DNA from: Pyrrhosoma nymphula
Lineage: Eukaryota; Arthropoda; Insecta; Odonata; Coenagrionidae
Length of the DNA: 64,000 bases
Direction of reading: 5' to 3'
Assembly (NCBI GenBank): GCA_963573305.1
Contig: OY754338.1
Location: forward strand, 47,891,531-47,955,530
The notes below the pieces were generated by a model, which saw only the letters and a list, made by a program, of their open reading frames with translations, ran no database searches and had not been told where the DNA came from. Positions 57,705 to 64,000 of this stretch are shown here, in pieces (within the stretch, counting starts at the first letter, position 1; each line of letters begins with the position of its first letter). Made by a program: the position numbers and the translations under genes.

Positions 57705-57719
57705 CACTAACAATATAGG

Positions 57720-57960
57720 TTAATATTAAAATATAAACCCAAGTTATATAGTGAAATATAGAAGCGAGTCACAAAACTTTGGTGGCCATATTGATTACGT
57801 CATCAACACCGCTAGAGGGCCAGGAAAATATGTTTCTCGGGCTTTTTAGACTCTTCTACCTATGTACTATCTGAATCCAAAGTGGCACATTGGTTGCCAG
57901 ATGTTAAGTTTTTTTCAGCTATCCTACCCCACTAAACTCAAAGTTTAGTAATGTATTATT
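57720..57960. other. Remaining 3' part of the outer element
   Basis: AT-rich, non-coding. The sequence between the PLE target duplication and the right arm of the outer element. Confidence 0.5.
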
Positions 57961-58113
57961 TTCAATAGTTTGAGTTAAAAACAATTGTTAATACATGTAT
58001 TTTATATTTCTGTTGTTGCCCTGATGATGAAAAGATAAATTTTCGAAACATTGGCAAGAGTACTCGTGATATAATTTATTTAAGACCAAGTCTCAAAAAA
58101 ACATCATTGTATA
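57961..58113 (+). repeat. Right inverted arm of the outer element with hammerhead-like motifs
   Basis: CTGATGA (58021-58027) is followed by a perfect 5-bp stem GAAAA/TTTTC with loop GATAAA (58029-58044), then GAAAC (58045-58049), ATTG, GC. This is the hammerhead plan with a one-base-pair stem III. At the cleavage position C replaces the required U in both arms. The arm ends TTGTATA before the TSD. Confidence 0.7.
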
Positions 58114-58122
58114 GTTAGTTTC

Positions 58123-58429
58123 CCATGTCCCACTCTCTCTCTCATGGCCTCCCTCTCTTCCCCTCTGTCCTTTCTCTCCCCCCCTCCACCTATACTTCCC
58201 CTACTTCCATGCAGATCTGCGCCAGGAACTTTTGCGGTAGCTAAACTATGGAAATGCTTATTTCTCGATTTTCAGGTTGACATTGAGGGAAATGTTTTTA
58301 ACCAAAACCATATTTTTAAAGTGCAAAGCTGCAGGAAATAAATCTTCGGATTTACGACTGCTGTTGATAATGATGTTGAGTGTAAGCCTATAGAGGGGGG
58401 ACGAGTATGGGGGGGGGGTAGAATACGGT
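58123..58429. other. No confirmed feature; C/T-rich tract at 58.13-58.21 kb
   Basis: A pyrimidine-rich tract and a G-run (about 58409-58419). Frames here are composition-driven. Confidence 0.35.
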
Positions 58430-58600
58430 GGATGAAGAGGGGCATTGAAACGTGAGGAAATTCAGCGAGGCTTGACGCATTTAACAAGCTATTTTCACCC
58501 TCGGTGGCCTCTATACTACTACTCCCGTTTCATGCTTTGTCCATCACTCGTTCACTGTGATCAGTTTAGAGTGGTACGAAACCATATTCCGCCGTGTACA
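58430..58600. repeat. Unclassified repeat block, copy 2
   Basis: It matches 48170-48340 in order (GCGAGGCTTGACGC, CTATTTTCACC, CTCCCGTTTC, GAGTGGTACGAA). The two copies lie on either side of the nested element cluster, in the same orientation. Confidence 0.5.
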
Positions 58601-61600
58601 TACTTTCGTTAGGCTACCTCAATGGCAGGTTTAAGGAAGTTCATCCAGCGATTTATTTAAAAACCGTATTCATAGTGTTATTTAGCGTTGACCCGTTAGC
58701 TTTAGTCCGAAGAAAGTTAAACCTATGGAATAATGATTTAATGTTGACCTTTTGATCCTCACATATCCATTTTTCTTCAAATATTGTTGTGTGGTGATTG
58801 TCTAAGGTGACTTTTGTATTATTACAATGTATCTCATGGTTGCAGATATTATTTTTGGTAGCATCATTAATTAGTTTTATACTTAGGAGTGTCGTTGGTT
58901 TACACATTTAGGTTCATACTTACATATAAAATTATATGTAGTAGCGGATTTAAGTAGTTTAGTTCTAATGGTAGTTGGCCAGTTTGGTCTTCAGCTAGGT
59001 TGTATCGAAAAATAAATAAAGAGTGACTATTGTAATTTGTCATCCAATCCTAAAATGGGTTTAATGCAGCCTTTCTATCCCTTAACTTGCTACCTTATTT
59101 TATTCACCTTGACCTATGCTTCCCTGCCAGCAGCCTCCACTTGGATGTCCGATTTCTCGACTAATTTTCCCATGGAATATTTTGCCGGGAGGAATGCCAT
59201 CTCGTGTATTTATGCAGCGCTGCATCTTCAAGGGATTTGTATGTGGTAGTTTACCTTTGCTTTCCATATCGCACTGCTGGAGCCGTTTCCTTGAACTACC
59301 CTCACGCCTGCATGTATGCCAGTTGAAAATTCCTCCAATTTCGAGCCGAGCCCAACGATGCATAACTTGTGATTTATCGGGAACCGGTGTTTCTATCGTG
59401 ACCTGGTAATAAAAGTAATAGGGAACAACAGTAATTTAATTACTTGGGTGGTTGGTTGGAAGAACATTGGTCAGTAGAAAAATCATTAGTCGTAGAATTC
59501 CACTAGTAAAAGAAGTGTTCAGCAATAAGATGGAGCTAATGACGGGTATAATCTCCGATGAGCCGAATTATGAATAGTCTTAAAAATTCAAAATTGAATC
59601 AGTGAAACAATAATAGACTAAATTAACAAAGTAATTGCGCTTCGACTTTTGGAAGCAGAAGTCATGTTCTGAAATAAACTGAAATTTGATTTTTTTACAA
59701 AAGACAATTAAAAAATAGGCTTATCACCCGGATTGAGCACCCGGATAACTTCAACTGAGATTCGGAATAGAAGCTCAGTGAGGCATGGAATCCCGTAATT
59801 TCAAGAAGATTCCAAAAATCCAGCCCATTCTCAACCCCCCCTCTTCTCTTATGCCACCATGAGTAACGTTTAGTTGGTTAAAAAGGAGCGTTGGGTTTTA
59901 ATCAAAAGGGGACATACATCATTTTTTAAAACTATTAGGTTCGTATAAAAATATGAAGTACGTTATTAAATTTGAAGGATATGACAATTATCGGAATACA
60001 ACCTTGTGTTATTGAAACACTTCTTAAATATTACGCAAGCTCTTTAGTGTGGAAGCACAACGTCACCCGGAACCCAGGGGATTACGTCACGGAACGGTAT
60101 CGCTTACGGCAATACCACGTATTTCCTTGCAAAGTTCAACAAATTTTTCGTAATTTCACGAAATAATCGTTTTCATTTCCATTGCGGAAGACAATGAACC
60201 GGAATGATCTGTTCCTTCAGGTAGAAATACATGTGGATTAATAAAACGATGCTGTGCGCTGTCATCAAGCCACCTACTATTCACTTTGAATCACGTGACC
60301 TTTTCAAATTTTTAAGTGTTTTTGAAAGGCACTTGTCAATGTCTGCTGTTGACACTCGTAGATATATTGTAGATTTGAGTTATTGAGGGAATTCCTTGTC
60401 GTGCACACTACATCAAGATATGAAATAGGTGTTTTATGCATCTTACTCATACTCGACGCGGCAAATATCCCGAAAGTATATTTATTTTACCAGTGCGTAC
60501 TATCGGCTATCGTTAACTTTCATTTCAATGGCACTGCGCGATTCGTTCATTCCTCTTGCTCTCGAATGTAGTGGTGGCGAAACTTGGTGTCAACCACATT
60601 CGCGGAACGTGATGCCAAGGAGGGGAAGGCTCATGTGGAAGGGGTCACCTAAGGAGATCATGGGAGAGTACTGCACAAGGTTGGTAATGCTGCAAACGTA
60701 ACTGCATTTAACCTGAGAGGGCGGGAAAATGTCAGGAGCGCGTTTCAATACAGTGTTTTCGATCAAAAATGAATCTAAATCGAAATACACTTATATTTTT
60801 CGCAATCCATCGGGAGTCGAAACAATTGTAATAAATGCCAAAGAGAGCTAGGATGTCAATGTGAATAACATATTGAGGTTTGAAGTCGGAAGTCAAATAT
60901 GGAGACCTTGGAAATCGTTTCAGTCAAATGCGGAGACTACCATACTCCCAAGTGCGGATCAAGTTCTTAGGCAATTGACTCTACCTTTGAAATGGGACTT
61001 CTGCGCGACTGCAATTATGATTCTCTACCACTGTAAAAACACCCTTCGTACAAATTACCTGCGGTCCGCGGGTTTCACGAACCGTTCGCAGGCTCTCTTT
61101 CATTTGAATTTATTTCTTTTTTACTCTCTCACATTATACCGCTACCCCAGTCTAGTCGTTCGTTTATCACCGGCCAAATTTGGATCTGCATCAAATTGAC
61201 GAGATTCAGCGCGAGGAAGTCAGCGTTGCCTGAAATTTCACGCTTTCGTTCTCCTCGCAATCGTATTGCGCTCAGCACTCCTCGGTTTTATGGAACTGGA
61301 CGGGTTCCAAGGTTCGTGATATTTTTTTTTTACTTATTATTGCAGATATCCATTAGAGCCTGCTAAACTGCCCTTAAGTTCCTCTCGTGTTATCAGAGTT
61401 TCCCTATGCTTTGATCTGTCATTCTGTGGATAATTTTTCAGTGACTATAATTTCTTCTTTTTCCTTCAGTTAAGAAAGCTAAATGCCTGTTGTTTCTTTG
61501 TTTCTCTGCATCTAATACCTTATCGACGGTTATGTTTTCAATCAATCTTTTTTTGTGTCTTCCAATACTCTTTTTCCACCCGTAAAATAAATAATGGCAC

Positions 61601-62257
61601 TTAAGATTTATATACTACCAGCAGAAATGACCGTTGATTCTGAAGAGGAGAGATAAAAGTAAGAAATAATAAAATATTTCCATGTATACGGAAAAGAATC
61701 TGACTTCTCCTTTCTCCTCTTTGTTTTTCTACCAAGTGAAAATGACCCGAATTGTCGCTTAATGATGCATAGGATTAAGCTCTTTTACTGATAATTTTTA
61801 TTTTTTAAACAGTAAAATAAAATAGTATTTCAGGTTCGCCAAGGGGACATGGGAAAAATCGCCATAAACTTCGAGAATTTTTTCCTTAAGTGAGTTTGAG
61901 CGAGATTTTTCTCCAGTACCGAATGAGACTATATTTGCAATTTGTATTGAAATAAAGCAGCTGTTAGAAGCATAAAGTACAAATTTTAATATTTCGCCTA
62001 ACGCTCCTCTGGGGCTTCTGAAGCACGTTTAATGTTTTCTCACAGCGTCCATCTGTAATCGTTGTTCGCTTTGTTCTTGAGATTGGTTTTTCCGCAAAGA
62101 GAACATTCATTCACCTTATCTTAGCAGATCTTTGAGAAATATTACTTTATCTTCAGTTTCTCATATTGTTGGGTAAAGAAAATATAACGGTAATTATCAC
62201 GTCATTCAAAATGACGGTAATCTTGAAATGGGGAAACATTTAAAAACGGCAATAGAC
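58601..62257. other. No confirmed gene
   Basis: Several 60-112-codon frames (59037-59409, 60383-60790, 60861-61199) match nothing I recognise. No terminal repeats or tRNA boxes could be supported. Confidence 0.3.
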
Positions 62258-62392
62258 CTATGTTTGAGCCACGTACGTTAGCTATGTTCATGCATAATTT
62301 CAGCTCATTCGGTTCAGGGGTGTTGGCGAGATTGAGTAAAAGACATCCACACTCATGGAACTCATCACATTTTTACATATTATTATGATATG
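62258..62392. repeat. 3' end of the unclassified interspersed repeat, copy C
   Basis: CTATGTT, TCATTCGGTTCAGGGGTGTT, GAGATTGAGTAAAAGACATCC and TATTATTATGATATG correspond in order to the 3' end of copy B at 11.07-11.20 kb. The rest of the element is absent. Confidence 0.55.
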
Positions 62393-63638
62393 ATTAGTAT
62401 TAGTTATACATACGACTTCTTTTTCCTAGTATCATTTTTTCATAAAGTTCTCTCATTTATCTCATTTTCTTCATTCTTCTGTATTCTTGTATCCTTGCAA
62501 TGCATATTTATAAATCTGAGGTATCACAAACACAGGCATCTGACGTCGAATACCAGGATCTAGGGTACTTAACTTCCAAGGTGCAAAACATTTTTTATAG
62601 TTTTTTAATGATTGCAAGAATAAATTATTTTGCCTTTACTTTGGATCGTAGGCTTTTGCAGCGATATAGATATTCTAAATTGGCTTTCAGGTACTACTGC
62701 GACCTTGATTGTTTAACTCTAGCTTCCCCCAAAAATGCAAGCAGCATCATCAGAATTAATACGAAGTAGCAAAAGCTCGAGTTCTACAACCCAAGACTCA
62801 GCCGAACCCGAAAGCTATTATAGAATACTTTCGTGTCAACATTTAATCCTTTCTTCATCCATGCGACTTACGCGATCATTACATTCACGCTTTCTTTTCA
62901 AATTATTTTGGGCAGAGTGCGTTGGAGACAACGAAAAGGTTAACAAACAAAGAACAAAGCATGCCATTCGTAGATGAGGAAATTTAATGGTTGGAGCTTG
63001 TAAGAATTGCTTTTATGGTTAAAGTAGGCACGGCGGTAATGGCCAAGCGGAATTTCTTGTATCTGTTTAGTAAATTCTCCTACAAATATTTAACGTGTAT
63101 GCAAATTTTGCGCTAAAGGTTATACTGTTAAAAATCTTAGCAATGATTATTAATAATCCTAATGGACTGCCATTGATTGGAAATAAAATTTGACATTTGA
63201 TGTGTTGCCTATCACGGAGACCAGACATTGGCACCAATGCTTGGATTTTCTTATACTAATTAATTGGATGGATGCAGAAAATTTATTTCATAACATAGTG
63301 ATGTATCAATTATGGAATTTGGCGATGTTAAGCATGAATAAAAATATCACTTTGTCCAATTTCATTTAGGTTCTTTATTTTACCGATCAATCTAATATCA
63401 CACCAACACCAATCAATACCGGTCTATCGCGTCATATTTTAAAATAATTATAGGTAGTATTTATTTCACTCCAAGAAATGCTCATAAGATTATATAAAAA
63501 ATGAGTGAAATTATGCTCCCCAGAAGAAATGATTACAGCCAAATTTGTATTATTGTGTTATTATAAGCTAAATTACTTTATTTTTTTGCAAGAGCCGAGA
63601 ATTTCCAAGATTGGACTTGTTCTTAATTAAATATGACA
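62393..63638. other. No feature seen
   Basis: AT-rich. Two 80-90-codon frames at 62.5-63.0 kb are unassigned. Confidence 0.3.
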
Positions 63639-63768
63639 TTGCTTGGAATTCAGTACTACTTGGTATTCAGTAATACTTGGTATTCAGTAATACTTGGTAT
63701 TCAGTAGAGGTTTCACTTGGTATTCAGTACTACTTGGTATTCAGTAATACTTGGTATTCAATAGAGGT
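63639..63768. repeat. 17-bp minisatellite with a higher-order duplication
   Basis: Units of TACTTGGTATTCAGTAA. A block of about three units ending TAGAGGTTT appears twice, so the array is itself duplicated. Confidence 0.85.
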
Positions 63769-64000
63769 TTATGTAGCAATGAGCTAAATGAATAAATCTC
63801 GTTAGATTTCTACATCATGTTGGGGAGAGCACTAAAAACCTGGAGATTATTATTATTCCCAGTATTGACAGGAAATGATTTAATGTATTATTTAAATACT
63901 GCTAGGAAGCTTTAAGTTTATTCTTCTGTCAACACCACATGCAATATGTGTTAAAACAACATTGTTTCTTTTGGGTAATTACTAGTAACAAATGAAGCAC
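63769..64000. other. No feature seen
   Basis: AT-rich end of the window. Confidence 0.3.

Larger units (their letters stand above)
53546..57719 (+). mobile_element. Penelope-like element (PLE), 5'-truncated, interrupted by an RTE
   Basis: The 15-bp target duplication CACTAACAATATAGG lies at 53546-53560 and 57705-57719. Next on the left comes a 30-bp tail (53561-53590), an inverted arm (53591-53726), the GIY-YIG endonuclease frame (about 53730-54122), a short 3' region, and the other arm. That arm is split by the RTE into 54197-54229 and 57601-57704. With the RTE removed the element is about 770 bp. Reverse transcriptase and other 5' parts are missing. Inverted terminal repeats with a one-sided tail and frequent 5' truncation are characteristic of PLEs. 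This copy is non-autonomous. Confidence 0.9.
50709..58122. mobile_element. Outermost composite element with long inverted arms (7.4 kb including nested insertions)
   Basis: GTTAGTTTC at 50709-50717 and 58114-58122 is a probable 9-bp target duplication. The left side then has a 30-bp single-sided tail (50718-50747) followed by an arm of about 155 bp (50748-50902). The complementary arm is at 57961-58113. Strings such as TCTTAAATAAATTATATCAC and AATTTATCTTTTC are shared in inverse orientation. The arms-plus-one-sided-tail layout equals that of the inner Penelope-like element, so I infer Penelope-like termini. No Penelope-type RT or GIY-YIG ORF of its own is seen. The payload is the gene at 51.2-53.2 kb. 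Without later insertions it would be about 3.2 kb. Confidence 0.65.

Noticed and set aside
50709..58122. LTR retrotransposon
   Set aside because: The long terminal repeats are inverted, not direct, and no gag, protease or integrase was seen.

Overview
The window looks like repeat-rich, gene-poor nuclear DNA from an arthropod, probably an insect or a chelicerate; I cannot name the species. It is AT-rich, with no operons, no bacterial-style gene spacing and no long host open reading frame. Almost everything recognisable is a transposable element (TE) or a TE remnant: RTE-like and other non-LTR retrotransposons, Penelope-like elements (PLE), a Tc1/mariner-like remnant, hAT-type and other MITEs, tRNA-derived SINEs and minisatellites. 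I found no convincing host gene, so the window is most likely intergenic or deep intronic.

Layout. 0-7 kb: a CpG-rich block, a clean hAT MITE with 8-bp target site duplications (TSDs), a decayed TE-associated protein gene, two tRNA-like SINEs in opposite orientation, and an RTE 3' fragment ending beside a hairpin with hammerhead-like motifs. 8-11.2 kb: two tandem direct copies of an unclassified repeat of about 1.1 kb, the second interrupted by about 850 bp. 13-25 kb: scattered 5'-truncated LINE pieces, a second hammerhead-like hairpin, an internally deleted mariner-like transposase and a 14-bp minisatellite. 26.5-31 kb: a MITE and a full-length but decayed RTE-like element on the minus strand. 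32-49.5 kb: MITEs, LINE 3' ends on both strands, two copies of a palindromic tRNA-like dimer, a LINE RNase H-like tail and a TTAA-flanked MITE.

The main structure is at 50.7-58.1 kb. Three insertions are nested and each has its own TSD pair. The outermost is bounded by about 155-bp inverted arms, one preceded by a 30-bp tail, and has a 9-bp TSD; its arms carry hammerhead-like motifs. Inside is a decayed plus-strand gene that joins a Helitron-like N-terminal region to a second module containing the string TGCDTVS and a cysteine-rich end. Into that element inserted a 5'-truncated PLE (GIY-YIG endonuclease, 136-bp inverted arms, 30-bp tail, 15-bp TSD). Into one PLE arm inserted a nearly full-length RTE-like element (3.36 kb, 12-bp TSD). 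The order of events is therefore outer element, then PLE, then RTE.

Positions come from reading the sequence. Family names come from recognised motifs and no database search was run.
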